Source of the DNA: a virus
DNA: 56,829 nt
Strand: one strand, 5' to 3'
IMG/VR virus record: IMGVR_UViG_3300032163_000017
Span: 1-56,829 of that record
The notes beneath the pieces were generated by a model. That model saw only the letters and a program-made list of their open reading frames with translations, was not told where the DNA came from and ran no database searches. A program made the translations under genes and the position numbers. Below are positions 31,044 through 40,486 of the stretch, in pieces. Within the stretch, counting starts at the first letter, position 1. Each line of letters starts with the position of its first letter.

Positions 31044-33011
31044 CTATGGGTTAGCGATACCAAAGTAAAAGGTCTCAATAATCATCAGTGAGGGACTTGC
31101 ACTTATCGATGGTGATATACTGAGACTCACTGATGGTGATATTGAAGGCGATATCGAGAGAGAAATCGATAGACTGATACTTGGACTCACTGATGGAGAA
31201 ACGCTTGGTGAAACGCTCGGACTCACCGAAGCACTTGGGCTCCATGATGGTGAGACCGAAGGGGAAATGGATGGAGATACGCTTGGACTCAGTGAAGCCG
31301 AGGGACTTACAGATAGCGATATAGAAGGACTGATTGAAGGTGACACTGATGGACTAATTGAGAGACTAATGCTCACACTCACAGAAGGAGATAATGACGG
31401 GCTGATTGATGGACTCAGAGAAGGAGATACACTTATGCTTAGACTGATGCTTGGTGATATAGAAGGTGAAACAGATGGTGATACTGATAGAGATATCGAT
31501 GGACTTATCGAAGGACTTATCGAAGGACCTATACTCGGACTCAGAGAAGGAGAGACCGAAGGAGAGATTGAGGGACTGATGGAGGCTGAAGGACTCCAAG
31601 AAGGTGATACGGATGGACTTAGAGAAGGAGATATGCTTGGAGATACTGATGGACTTATACTTAGACTTACCGATGGTGATATTGGAGGAGAGACTGATGG
31701 AGAAAGACTTGCACTTATAGAAGGGCTAATTGATGGACTAATTGAGGGACTCATAGAGACTGAGATGCTCAAGCTAATACTTGGACTTATTGATGGAGAA
31801 ACACTTAAAGATATTGATGGTGAAATCGATGCACTTGGACTGAGACTTGGTGAGATAGAGGGTGACAAACTGGGTGATACACTCGGTGACACCGAGGCAC
31901 TGGGACTAAGTGAAGGAGAAATGGATGGTGAAATTGAAGGACTTATTGAAGGGCTAACAGACGGTGAAATACTCGGTGATGCAGAGGGAGATATTGAAGG
32001 TGATATTGATGCACTGGGGCTTAAAGACGGGCTAATAGACGGTGATGCCGAGGGGCTAATAGATGGACTCACTGATGGGGATTCACTTGGACTAATAGAT
32101 GGCGACAATGAAGGACTGATACTTGCACTTGGAGATAGTGATGGAGAGGCAGATGGGCTGATTGAAGGGCTTACACTTGGTGATATGCTTGGTGATATAG
32201 ATGGTGATGCAGAAGGACTAAGCGATGGGGATATACTCGCTGACGGACTTAATGAAGGCGAAATAGACGGTGAAACTGAAGGAGAGATACTGGGACTCAT
32301 GCTCGGACTAATTGAGGGCGATAGTGAGGGTGAAACACTTGGACTAATACTTGCAGATGGCGATAAAGAAGGCGAGATGGACGGGCTGATACTTGGACTA
32401 AGTGAAGGAGAAACCGATGGGCTTATACTGGGTGATGCGCTTGGAGACATGGATGGTGAAAGGCTTGCTGATCCCGCAGACCAGGTTACTGTTAATCTTG
32501 CACAAAGGGTTGTGCTATTATCATAAGATTTGATGAGCCTGTAAGCAGCCGTACTTGAAGCATTATCTGCAACAAACAAGACCAAATGGTTACCACTTAC
32601 CCACCCTGCCCTGTTTACGATTTCCTGAATAATGCCAGTAATATCTGGACTGTCATAATCTGTATCTACAGTCCAAGTGGGTATGTTATCCCAGTTTACA
32701 TATGCGGTAGTTCTTGTTCTCCCAGTATAATTTGCATAAGTGGAAAATGTTGCTGCATCATCAACTGCCTCTCCCTTAATTTGAGCATTGCAAGTTGTCC
32801 CAGACGCACTACTAAACGCTTGAAATGTTACCTTTGCAGTTAATATTGTAGCCCCTTGTGGGATAGCCACATTTACAAATCTAATTCCTGGGTCCCAAAT
32901 ATATGTTGAACTACCACCATTTCCAAGGGCAAGATAAGCATCAAGGTTAATATCTGATTCTTCTCTTATAAAACAATCATCACTACTTTGACCTGGTTTA
33001 AAAACTGCCAT
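31044..33011 (-). CDS. Tail-fibre-like protein with long Ser-Pro-Ser-X repeat
   Basis: 655 residues. Residues 1-180 form a beta-sandwich of the DNRLRE-like type often attached to phage fibres (IPQGATILTAKVTFQA, SPDITGIIQEIVNRAGW, GNHLVLFVAD). Residues about 180-641 are about 115 tetrads S-P-S-X, X being I, V, L, A, M, E or W, and the end is IIETFYFGIANP. A rigid extended fibre or glycan-bearing stalk is likely. The 12-base periodic DNA makes copy number unstable and a long false antisense frame. GAGGGAATGATAAA sets the start. Confidence 0.75.
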   Translation of the reverse strand: MAVFKPGQSSDDCFIREESDINLDAYLALGNGGSSTYIWDPGIRFVNVAIPQGATILTAKVTFQAFSSASGTTCNAQIKGEAVDDAATFSTYANYTGRTRTTAYVNWDNIPTWTVDTDYDSPDITGIIQEIVNRAGWVSGNHLVLFVADNASSTAAYRLIKSYDNSTTLCARLTVTWSAGSASLSPSMSPSASPSISPSVSPSLSPSISPSISPSLSPSASISPSVSPSLSPSISPSMSPSISPSVSPSISPSLSPSASISPSLSPSASPSISPSISPSVSPSISPSASPSLSPSASISPSLSPSISPSESPSVSPSISPSASPSISPSLSPSASISPSISPSASPSISPSVSPSISPSISPSISPSLSPSASVSPSVSPSLSPSISPSLSPSASISPSISLSVSPSISPSISLSISVSMSPSISPSISPSISASLSPSVSPPISPSVSLSISPSVSPSISPSLSPSVSPSWSPSASISPSISPSVSPSLSPSIGPSISPSISPSISLSVSPSVSPSISPSISLSISVSPSLSPSISPSLSPSVSVSISLSISPSVSPSISPSISLSVSPSASLSPSVSPSISPSVSPSWSPSASVSPSVSPSVSPSVSPSISLSISLSISPSISPSVSLSISPSISASPSLMIIETFYFGIANP

Positions 33012-33026
33012 TTTATCATTCCCTCA

Positions 33027-33833
33027 TTAGTAAGACCCCCAAATTCCAAACTCAGGTGTCATCCATTGTCCCACTGCAGCCGCAACTAAATTCACGCTGC
33101 TGTAATTATGGAGACCATCACACTCGATGAAACCTCCTGCCAGACTATTCCAAATCGTGTCTGCTGCACCAGCCTGTACTCGGAGATAGTTTGCAGTACC
33201 TTGCCTTACCAACTTTATCCAATACCCAACGTGAGCAACATCAATATCGGGTAGAGTAAAGATTCTATTCCCACCACTCACATCCATAATATGAATCTTT
33301 CCTAAGTCTAAGTTTGTAAGGATTGTATTGGTGTTGTGAGTCACAACTGAGTAGTAACTACCAGTAACAGAAGTACCAATTCCTGATGCTGGAGTGGTTG
33401 CAACCTTAGCACTTTCATTTCCACTATCATCAAGGGTGGTGACCCAAAACCAATAAGCTACTCCTGCTGTTATCGTGATGGATGCATCTTGAGATTTCTC
33501 CCCGATGGGGATGTTTACAGCATCAGCAGTATACCCTACCTCTCTGATTAGCTTAGCAGAAGCTGGAGTGTTAGCGGTGAAAATATAAATTTTAAAACCC
33601 CCTCCCCTCAAATCAAGCGTGGAAGGTTTAGCCCATTTAAGATGGAACATCCCTGCCAGCATAAGTAGGGTGATGGATGAGAGGACAGCTGGGGTGGTTG
33701 TGTCTTTGAGGGTGGTACGGGTGACAGCAACAGGGAGATCACTCCACTGCCCAACTGTGTTCTTTGCTTTCACTTGGAAGGAGTAAGAAGTGTTAGTTTT
33801 AAGAGCATCAATAATGCGAGAGGATTTAGTCAC
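33027..33833 (-). CDS. Tail protein: second half of a split fibronectin-III domain plus fibre end
   Basis: 268 residues from a GTG start (33833), directly preceded by an in-frame stop. Residues 1-45 (SSRIIDALKTNTSYSFQVKA, then NTVGQWSDLPVAV) are the C-terminal strands of an FN3 domain whose first half ends the protein at 35107-35667. A second, complete FN3 spans about 50-150 (FHLKWAKPS, YWFWVTTLDDSGNES). The remainder is beta-rich and typical of central tail tip proteins. It still has a usable start (AGGGGTGTTATAA). Confidence 0.7.
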   Translation of the reverse strand: MTKSSRIIDALKTNTSYSFQVKAKNTVGQWSDLPVAVTRTTLKDTTTPAVLSSITLLMLAGMFHLKWAKPSTLDLRGGGFKIYIFTANTPASAKLIREVGYTADAVNIPIGEKSQDASITITAGVAYWFWVTTLDDSGNESAKVATTPASGIGTSVTGSYYSVVTHNTNTILTNLDLGKIHIMDVSGGNRIFTLPDIDVAHVGYWIKLVRQGTANYLRVQAGAADTIWNSLAGGFIECDGLHNYSSVNLVAAAVGQWMTPEFGIWGSY

Positions 33834-33847
33834 TTATAACACCCCTA

Positions 33848-35116
33848 TTAGGTCTGTATCTGCGTCGAGGCAATGAGCGAGCCAGTCGACGTTGATCTCG
33901 TCTCAAGATAACCGTGACGTTGTATGATTGGAATTGTCAGGTTATTGTTGTAAACTCCAATTACAAAGGTATTAGAATCCAAAAGCCCGATTGCCTTATA
34001 AGTACTCATGTATATGGTCTCATGCCGTAAGTCCCAAAGATAATCACCATCCAAACTGATCTTTGCAAAGATGCCTTGATTATAATAAAATGGAAGTGGC
34101 CCTTGCTGAACATATCCTATCGAATAAATACCTGAAGAATCTATAACACAATTAAGTAAGGCTTCAGCTAAATTAGTTGTCTCATAGTTCTTTACCCACT
34201 CCCAATCTGGGATGATGAGATTAACAAGAGCATCATCACATTGAAAGACTGAGACCCTCTGATTTCCACCGGAGGTAGCAGTCCAACTATTACCACAAAC
34301 ATAATATTTCCCCCCAGATGAAAGAAGACCAAAATTCATCCAATAATTTGGGACAGTAGGATCAAAGGCTCTGATAGTATATAATGTAGATAAGTTTGTC
34401 GTTTTATTAATTTTGTCAAGGAATCTTGGCCCTCCCCCAGAGCCAGAGATAAGAATTGAACCTCCAATATCAATCACCGTATCATAATCTGAATATACAG
34501 CTCCTTTATACCAAACTGTTGAACCGTCTGATTTATTTAACTTAAATCTTATTGCAGCGTCATGATTTAGAGCATCATTGTAAATTCCCACAACGTATAG
34601 GTATGAAGTATCTGTGACGAGACCTGTACCATAAGCCACTGCTGCAGGGATATATCCCTGCCAGGGATATATTGTCCAATATTCAGTGGCAAGATTATTC
34701 TTATCTCGTCTGGTAACTACTGAAACGTTCTTAGAATCCTTATAGGCAGTACCAGTTAAGTATATATCATTACCATCAATGTAAACTTGATAAAAGGCAT
34801 TAACCAAACTATCGGCTCCTACAATGAGGTTGAACTGATCAAGTACTTCAAATGTAGTCTTGTCTACCTTTATCACTGAGGCAGTGTAGGAAGTATTGCT
34901 GTATGCCTGCGAGCCACAAACATAAATGTAACTTCCATCAATCGTTAGGTGGTAGGGAATAAAAGCCAATCCCAACCAACCACCTGACATCTCCCTTGAA
35001 CGATACTTTATAGGATCAGCATCTAAAGGTGATACTGTATCTGTCCTATATTTTGTTGGACTTGCTTCCAAAGGAGAATGTATTTTTGATCTATAACCTG
35101 GCATAGTTAATACCAC
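33848..35116 (-). CDS. Beta-propeller-like protein inserted in the tail gene
   Basis: 422 residues, GTG start at 35116 after GAGG (ATG at 35104 alternative). Residues 5-35 contain two copies of a 15-residue repeat (SPLEASPTKYR, SPLDADPIKYR). From 50 on, repeating blades of the form GSYIYVCGS / NDIYLTGTAY / SYLYVVGIY / KYYVCGNSW / SGIYSIGYV indicate a seven- or eight-bladed propeller. It separates the two halves of an FN3 domain, so it looks like a receptor-binding cassette gained by insertion. Confidence 0.7.
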   Translation of the reverse strand: MVLTMPGYRSKIHSPLEASPTKYRTDTVSPLDADPIKYRSREMSGGWLGLAFIPYHLTIDGSYIYVCGSQAYSNTSYTASVIKVDKTTFEVLDQFNLIVGADSLVNAFYQVYIDGNDIYLTGTAYKDSKNVSVVTRRDKNNLATEYWTIYPWQGYIPAAVAYGTGLVTDTSYLYVVGIYNDALNHDAAIRFKLNKSDGSTVWYKGAVYSDYDTVIDIGGSILISGSGGGPRFLDKINKTTNLSTLYTIRAFDPTVPNYWMNFGLLSSGGKYYVCGNSWTATSGGNQRVSVFQCDDALVNLIIPDWEWVKNYETTNLAEALLNCVIDSSGIYSIGYVQQGPLPFYYNQGIFAKISLDGDYLWDLRHETIYMSTYKAIGLLDSNTFVIGVYNNNLTIPIIQRHGYLETRSTSTGSLIASTQIQT

Positions 35117-35667
35117 AAGACCTCATAACTATCAACAAGTTCATCAGCAGCATTATTATTCCATTCTACCTTAACACTTGCCAAAGTCACTCCTGTTGTT
35201 GGATCAACATACAAAGTTTCATCTGTTATTACAATCCCCGTTACGATGGAAGGTTTGGGGGCAGCAGCTGACAGCTGGATAATTGTTGCTGACCAAGCTG
35301 ATTTAATCAACAGTGGCCCATAAACAAGCACCTTTATCTCATATTGAGTTGAAAATAAGAGCCCAATCATCTTAACCTCATTCTCCGAGCTGAAAAATTG
35401 CGTCCACCTCGCTGTCCCATATCTCCTGATTGCCCAACAGAACATCATTGAGTTATCAATTGGGAAACAGTGAGCATAAATCCATGCGTAGGAGAACTCC
35501 GTTCCTGTGTCAGATGCATCAATATGAGGGCGAGGCATCTTTCCACTTCTCAAAGCTGCATTGAGGGAGTCACTGGGAATGACACGATTGTAAAGGTCTT
35601 CAAACAGCTTCTTAGCAGTAGCCTCTGCCTGTTTATCAACCATGATGATGTCAGCGATTGGTTTCAT
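35107..35667 (-). CDS. Tail protein ending in the first half of a split fibronectin-III domain
   Basis: 186 residues. Residues 1-130 look like the end of a central tail fibre (MFCWAIRRYGTARWTQFFSS). The final 50 run IVTGIVITDE, LASVKVEWNNNAADEL, SYEVLWY and stop, which is the A-to-C strand half of an FN3 domain. The other half begins the gene at 33833. The product may still assemble with that piece. Function as tail tip protein is inferred. Confidence 0.65.
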   Translation of the reverse strand: MKPIADIIMVDKQAEATAKKLFEDLYNRVIPSDSLNAALRSGKMPRPHIDASDTGTEFSYAWIYAHCFPIDNSMMFCWAIRRYGTARWTQFFSSENEVKMIGLLFSTQYEIKVLVYGPLLIKSAWSATIIQLSAAAPKPSIVTGIVITDETLYVDPTTGVTLASVKVEWNNNAADELVDSYEVLWY

Positions 35668-35675
35668 CTTCCCAT

Positions 35676-37955
35676 CTATCCAGTTGGAGGTGGTTCCAAT
35701 CTTGAATACTGAAGTAATCCACTAAAACTCCACCTCTTTGTTGTTGTCACTTTCATCCCAAGAAAGCTACCTTTATAACCAAGATCAGGAACCCCAAACT
35801 CTTTTCTTTGAAGGGTAAGAGAAGAAAGAGTTTCTGACACATCCCTCCCACTATCCACAGTGTCAATGTAGGGTTCAATCAGTAAGGTGACATCTGTCGC
35901 TGTCAACTTCTTTCCCCAAAGGATACACTTTGCAAAATCTTTCCTGCTTGATGAGTCATCAAAGTCATCATCAGCAGTTTGAAGGATTGAGGTGATGTCT
36001 GTCCCTGCATCATTATCCCCAGAGAATCCATTATAAACAAATCCTGTTGAGGAATGACCAAGATGGAGAGTGTTGATGCCAGCAATCTTTTCTGAGTACC
36101 CACACCTTGCACTCCACCCTGAGATAACAAACCAGAACCTCTTAGGGACGTAGTAAGCAAGGATGAGGGTAGGGTAGGTGTCTCCTGTTTGAGGAACTCC
36201 CACCAGGATGAATTGGTTGTAGTAAAGCATCCAGCAGGTATGGATGTAAGCTGAGGGGATGTTATCAATGTAATTTTTAATCGATGCCCCTCTTGCAATT
36301 GAGGAGTCACTAATCACCTCTGCATAAGACCCATTCCAGCTGACAACTCCTGCCTTTCCACCATCGAGGAAATAAAACTCATTCTCCCCTGCACAGACAG
36401 CAAGTGGTCCAGCCCCTCCATAGATGCGGCTGATGATATAAGGAGGGATGGAGAGATCTTTAGGGTTGAATTTCCAAACTGAGTTATTCTTCCCAACATA
36501 GACAAAATCGAGAGCAGAGATAACCCATTTGATTGCTGCTCCAAAGTCAGGTTCAAGCTCAAAGAAATCGAGATGATCAAAGATATCATAGCTCTCTTCT
36601 TTGGATACCATCACACCACAGGGGTATTGAGTGCCATCGAGATCGGTAAGATTGGCAAGGATGATAGCTTTATCATGTCGACAGATTACTTTTGGGATGA
36701 AAGGATAGCCTTCAATTTCATCTTGAAGATCACCCATATTTATATCGAGAGTGTTATCGGTATAGATGGTGGTGGAAGCGTCATAGAGGATGGTGAGAAG
36801 ACGCCACTCAGCGGATGTCCCTCCCAATCTATAAATCTTCTTTGAGGCGATTCGGGTTGATCCTGGAACAGGGATCACGGTTAGGTTGACTTTCTTTGCT
36901 GTCACGGTGACAAGAGAAGAGATGACAGATGGGTCACTTTCCCATCCATCCACCGTCATGTATGTCACTCGATACCAATATGTTCCAGTAAGGTTACCTG
37001 CTACTCCAGCATCAACTGGGATAGGGCCTGTTTTTTCAAGCCTCATATAATCAAGAATCATCTGGGCTTGATACCCACCTGCTGCCTGAGCCCTAAATCT
37101 TATCGCTGTGATGTTATTCCAGTTTGGGGCACCTGTTGCTGTAAAGGCACTCTTTCTCAGTTTAAACTCAAACGCAACATTTGGGGCTGAGGTAGCTGTC
37201 CACTCCGCTAATGTATCCAAGTGAAGGGAGTAATAAGCTGCCCAAGTTGGTTCACCCAAATCAAGATAGCAATTGGTGAAAGCTGCATATACCCCTCTGA
37301 TGAAATAAAGTGAGATGTAATCAGAGGTGGAAGAAGCTGATCCATCAGTATGAAGGGTAAGGTTTTTAGCGGTGATGGTCTTACTGGCTGTCATTGCTCC
37401 AGCAACAGTAGAGAGGAATTGAACACACTGACTCCCATAGATTTGATGGATCTTATCATCTGTTGCTGTTCCATTTACCATCGTCCAATCAGTATTCTCT
37501 TCAAAATTCTCAATCAGCTTACAATCCTTTGGGGAGTTAACCCCAATCTCAAAAGGTGTCTCTCCATAACGATAAGCAATCACTTTATTAGTCTGATCAC
37601 AAATAAGAGAAAGGTCATCAAATTGAACAATGGTGCAAAGGTTGGTTGTGGAGAGGCCTGAGTAGCGTTCTGTGAATGTACCAGCAGCTCCAGAGTAGAG
37701 TTTTCCATTAGAGACAGCAAGGTCAAGATTAAGAAGAAGGGTGGGAGCATAATAACCCACCCCATAAACTCCACTTGATCCAGTCAACTCAGTAGAGTTA
37801 TATTTCACCCATCCCTCTCTTGTATCAAGGGAGGTCTTTCTGGGAATCATATTTTGGATGAGTTTGATAACCCCAGGTTGGAGAGAGGTAGAATCATCAT
37901 AGCTGTTCATCCCAATAACGTTTTTGAGTAAGCGAGGGACAATTTTAGGTGGCAC
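35676..37955 (-). CDS. Tail nozzle/tubular protein B-like
   Basis: 759 residues, GTG start after AAGGAGAACAGG, overlapping the adaptor gene by 11 bp. The beginning (PRLLKNVIGMNSYDDSTSLQ, NMIPRKTSLDTREGW) is the typical start of phage nozzle proteins of the T7 gp12/SU10 type. Repeated beta blades and FN3-like parts (GTYWYRVTYMTVDGWESDPS) follow. It should form the short tail through which DNA leaves the capsid. Confidence 0.75.
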   Translation of the reverse strand: MPPKIVPRLLKNVIGMNSYDDSTSLQPGVIKLIQNMIPRKTSLDTREGWVKYNSTELTGSSGVYGVGYYAPTLLLNLDLAVSNGKLYSGAAGTFTERYSGLSTTNLCTIVQFDDLSLICDQTNKVIAYRYGETPFEIGVNSPKDCKLIENFEENTDWTMVNGTATDDKIHQIYGSQCVQFLSTVAGAMTASKTITAKNLTLHTDGSASSTSDYISLYFIRGVYAAFTNCYLDLGEPTWAAYYSLHLDTLAEWTATSAPNVAFEFKLRKSAFTATGAPNWNNITAIRFRAQAAGGYQAQMILDYMRLEKTGPIPVDAGVAGNLTGTYWYRVTYMTVDGWESDPSVISSLVTVTAKKVNLTVIPVPGSTRIASKKIYRLGGTSAEWRLLTILYDASTTIYTDNTLDINMGDLQDEIEGYPFIPKVICRHDKAIILANLTDLDGTQYPCGVMVSKEESYDIFDHLDFFELEPDFGAAIKWVISALDFVYVGKNNSVWKFNPKDLSIPPYIISRIYGGAGPLAVCAGENEFYFLDGGKAGVVSWNGSYAEVISDSSIARGASIKNYIDNIPSAYIHTCWMLYYNQFILVGVPQTGDTYPTLILAYYVPKRFWFVISGWSARCGYSEKIAGINTLHLGHSSTGFVYNGFSGDNDAGTDITSILQTADDDFDDSSSRKDFAKCILWGKKLTATDVTLLIEPYIDTVDSGRDVSETLSSLTLQRKEFGVPDLGYKGSFLGMKVTTTKRWSFSGLLQYSRLEPPPTG

Positions 37956-38766
37956 CCTGTTCTCCTTGGGGGGAAGGTGCTGGTAATCCTACCCCTGCTG
38001 CATACTCCTGATACAAAGCTGCTGCCATCTGAGCATCCCGATTCTTGATTGACCATCTGTAACAAACATAAGGGATGAGATAGCGGTGGAGGGTGGGAGC
38101 AAAGTTTGGAGACACTTTGTCATCATACAGTCCACTATCCATAGCAGAGATTGTTAAAGAGTAACCTCCTGCTCCAATAGTAGCTGGTGTAGCATGAAAG
38201 TTGATTGTTTGGAGGGAGGCAATCAACTCTCTGCATATCCATGTTACTGTACCATCTGTCTGCTTCGTTCCAAGAGTGGTTGACCAAACTGGTTCAGTTA
38301 TAGCATGAGAGGTTCCTCCAATGATGCACTCATACATATAACCATTACCTACAGTTGGTATGATGTAGGTGGAAAGATGTACCCCTGTTGCTGGCCAAAT
38401 CACATAAGCAGTAGCAGCAACCCAACTTGCAAGGGTGATTATGGTTGGGGTGAAATAAAAGTAGAGAGGCTTTCCAGAGATGGTGAAAACTCTCCCAACG
38501 GAATCAAGTGTGAGTTCATCAAGAGGTACCCCATTCTGATTCTCAATCCTGATCGCTTCAATAAACTCCCAAGGGAGATTATAATCCTTATCCCCACTTA
38601 CCACCGTTAAAGGGATGACTTTTGGAAACACCTTCCCTTTGGTGCACATATCTTTGATACCATCATTGATCCAATTATGCACATCAGTTGCATCAGCATA
38701 GGATGAGCCTGCTGTCTTCTCTGCCATTAAGGTACGAGCATCTGTCTCAATCTGTAAGCGATTCAT
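37945..38766 (-). CDS. Head-tail adaptor-like protein
   Basis: 273 residues. N-terminus (RLQIETDARTLMAEK, DATDVHNWINDGIKDMCTKG) and then VSGDKDYNLPWEFIEAIRIE follow the adaptor pattern of short-tailed phages, with a beta insertion (110-200) and a final helical part. TTGGAGAGTGAAAG sets the start. Expected at the portal-nozzle interface. Confidence 0.7.
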   Translation of the reverse strand: MNRLQIETDARTLMAEKTAGSSYADATDVHNWINDGIKDMCTKGKVFPKVIPLTVVSGDKDYNLPWEFIEAIRIENQNGVPLDELTLDSVGRVFTISGKPLYFYFTPTIITLASWVAATAYVIWPATGVHLSTYIIPTVGNGYMYECIIGGTSHAITEPVWSTTLGTKQTDGTVTWICRELIASLQTINFHATPATIGAGGYSLTISAMDSGLYDDKVSPNFAPTLHRYLIPYVCYRWSIKNRDAQMAAALYQEYAAGVGLPAPSPQGEQGAT

Positions 38767-38769
38767 CTT

Positions 38770-39126
38770 TCACTCTCCAATGTCAGCTTGCCAAAATCCC
38801 CCACCCTGTTTCTGCCTTGTTTCAAAAAGGGTTGAGAGTTTCTTCTTTCTCTCTTCTTCCTCTGGAGTAAGTGGCTTTCCTGCAGGACGTTTTGCAATCT
38901 CCATTAGGGATTTGAAGGTTGAGATTGGCTGGGGAGCTTCCTTCCCTTGTTGTTCACCCAATTTCCTTCCAATATCTGCCCACATCCCTGTAACACCTTG
39001 CTCACGGGTAAATTGACCAGTGAGGCCAGGAATCTTTGATCCTTCTCCAAACCCTCCTGCAAATCCTTTTGCGAGGGTACCTACTGCCTGACCACCTTGA
39101 CTGAGTAAACTTGTTATCCAACCCAT
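38770..39126 (-). CDS. Gly-rich small virion-module protein
   Basis: 118 residues, GGAGAAAGAG ahead. Gly/Ala-rich start (GTLAKGFAGGFGEG), helical C-terminus (PEEEERKKKLSTLFE). Resembles the protein at 24808-25164 in size, layout and composition. Possibly inside the tail or head. Confidence 0.55.
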   Translation of the reverse strand: MGWITSLLSQGGQAVGTLAKGFAGGFGEGSKIPGLTGQFTREQGVTGMWADIGRKLGEQQGKEAPQPISTFKSLMEIAKRPAGKPLTPEEEERKKKLSTLFETRQKQGGGFWQADIGE

Positions 39127-39169
39127 CTCTTTCTCCTTTTCTCAAAGCGTGTCAATTGTTGATAAGGTT

Positions 39170-40060
39170 TCATCCAACATCATGTGAAAGGGCAAAATTA
39201 TCGTCACTTGGAATCAGAGGTTCATCTGACACATCCTTAACCCTATCTCGATGTGAATCAAGTTGAAAGTCCTCGTCCTCATATTGAGCAAGTAACACTG
39301 AAAAACGAGCCGCCTGTTTCGCCACTTGTTTATCCCATCCTTGGTTAGGTTGCTGTCGATTTTTCATCTCAAAGCAATCAATCAAAGCTGCAGCTTGGAT
39401 AAGAGGTTCGGGGAGTTTAGGGGAGTCTGAGTCCGCTAATGTAACAGCTCTAATCTTACCATAAATTCTCACAGGGACGACTTGAGTCACTGGAGGGTAA
39501 AGCTCAATTTGAATCGCCCCATCCACCGCTTTCCCTGCATAAGCCCAAAAAATTGGGGAAGAACCAGTAGAGGTGCGGGCAGGGTCGATATTATTGAAAT
39601 AAGATTGACTCTTCTTACCCAATGAGATTTGATAGATTACATTAAAGATGATCCCAAAAGAAGGATCGACAGAGTAAAGTGATTTGAAGATTGAGTAACT
39701 TGTTCCAGCTGCAACCACCCCTCCTGGCCAGTCCTTTAAGGTTACTTCAAGAGGGTTGATGAAGGAGGAGATCTCAAAGAAAGCATCTCCGTAATATACC
39801 TTCATAAATCTCCCAACCATTGAAGAGGTAAAAGCTGTCCCTACTCCTGTAACAACACCACTCGCATCCACCTTAACTGTCCCTGTTGAGTATAAGCCAA
39901 CGGTGTAGATTTGACGCTGGAGTTTAAGCTGTGACCAATCTCTTGAGCATAGCTCTTCATAGCTGGTTTGGATGATTGATTTAACCAAATCGAGATTTAA
40001 CCCAGGAGCATATTTTAAGATGTCATTCGCTATCATGGAAAGTGACATGAGATCCTCCAC
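39170..40060 (-). CDS. Second adaptor/tail-tube-A-like protein
   Basis: 296 residues. Helical ends (SMIANDILKYAPGLNLDLVK; a long C-terminal helix with KQAARFSVLLAQYEDED) enclose a beta domain (FMKVYYGDAFFEISSFI), the usual architecture of phage head-tail connectors (T7 gp11-type). It is adjacent to the other adaptor and the nozzle. Confidence 0.65.
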   Translation of the reverse strand: MEDLMSLSMIANDILKYAPGLNLDLVKSIIQTSYEELCSRDWSQLKLQRQIYTVGLYSTGTVKVDASGVVTGVGTAFTSSMVGRFMKVYYGDAFFEISSFINPLEVTLKDWPGGVVAAGTSYSIFKSLYSVDPSFGIIFNVIYQISLGKKSQSYFNNIDPARTSTGSSPIFWAYAGKAVDGAIQIELYPPVTQVVPVRIYGKIRAVTLADSDSPKLPEPLIQAAALIDCFEMKNRQQPNQGWDKQVAKQAARFSVLLAQYEDEDFQLDSHRDRVKDVSDEPLIPSDDNFALSHDVG

Positions 40061-40486
40061 TTAGAGTACAGACGCTAACACAATAATTGCTACAATCGAC
40101 CCAATCATCCCAATTGTTTGCCATTTATTTTTCTTCTCAGCTTGATCAGCCAACTTTAAAGCTCGATCAGTTAGCTCTTTCTCTTTTTCAAATGCTTCTT
40201 TATATATCCCAGTCCTCTTTTGCTCAACCTCAATCAGCTTATCTTTAAGATCCAGCTCCCTCTGCATAAGTTCTTTCTCTTTCTCAAGATTCTTAACCTT
40301 ATCTTTAAGCACGTCAACTTGCTGTTTGAGTAAGGGATGCTCTTCTGTAATCCGATAAAGTTTCTGAGCATCATCTTGATCGAAGCAAGTTTGCTGACTT
40401 AAAGCCGCTTTTGCGAAAAGCAAGAACGAGATCATTAGGATCAGTAGGCACAATGATCTCACCCATCTGATACTCAAGCTGTGCAT
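40061..40486 (-). CDS. Membrane-anchored coiled-coil protein, spanin-like
   Basis: 141 residues. N-terminal signal-like hydrophobic segment (LCLLILMISFLLFAKAALS), a coiled-coil 45-110, and a C-terminal span (WQTIGMIGSIVAIIVLASVL). Two membrane ends joined by a coil resemble u-spanin topology, bridging the inner and outer membranes, but no proper lipobox precedes the Cys. It overlaps the i-spanin-like gene by 116 bp in another frame. Confidence 0.6.
   Translation of the reverse strand: MHSLSIRWVRSLCLLILMISFLLFAKAALSQQTCFDQDDAQKLYRITEEHPLLKQQVDVLKDKVKNLEKEKELMQRELDLKDKLIEVEQKRTGIYKEAFEKEKELTDRALKLADQAEKKNKWQTIGMIGSIVAIIVLASVL

Noticed and set aside
31267-32526. A 419-residue rightward open frame (D/G/E/L-rich, DGL/EGD repeats) opposite the SPS fibre
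   Set aside because: It is the mirror image of the 12-base SPS repeat: the opposite strand of such a repeat stays open by composition. No ribosome site and opposite to the late direction.
31044-33011. Repetitive 12-base DNA considered as CRISPR or satellite array
   Set aside because: The units are codons of an open frame with varied third positions and no unique spacers, and no cas gene is present.
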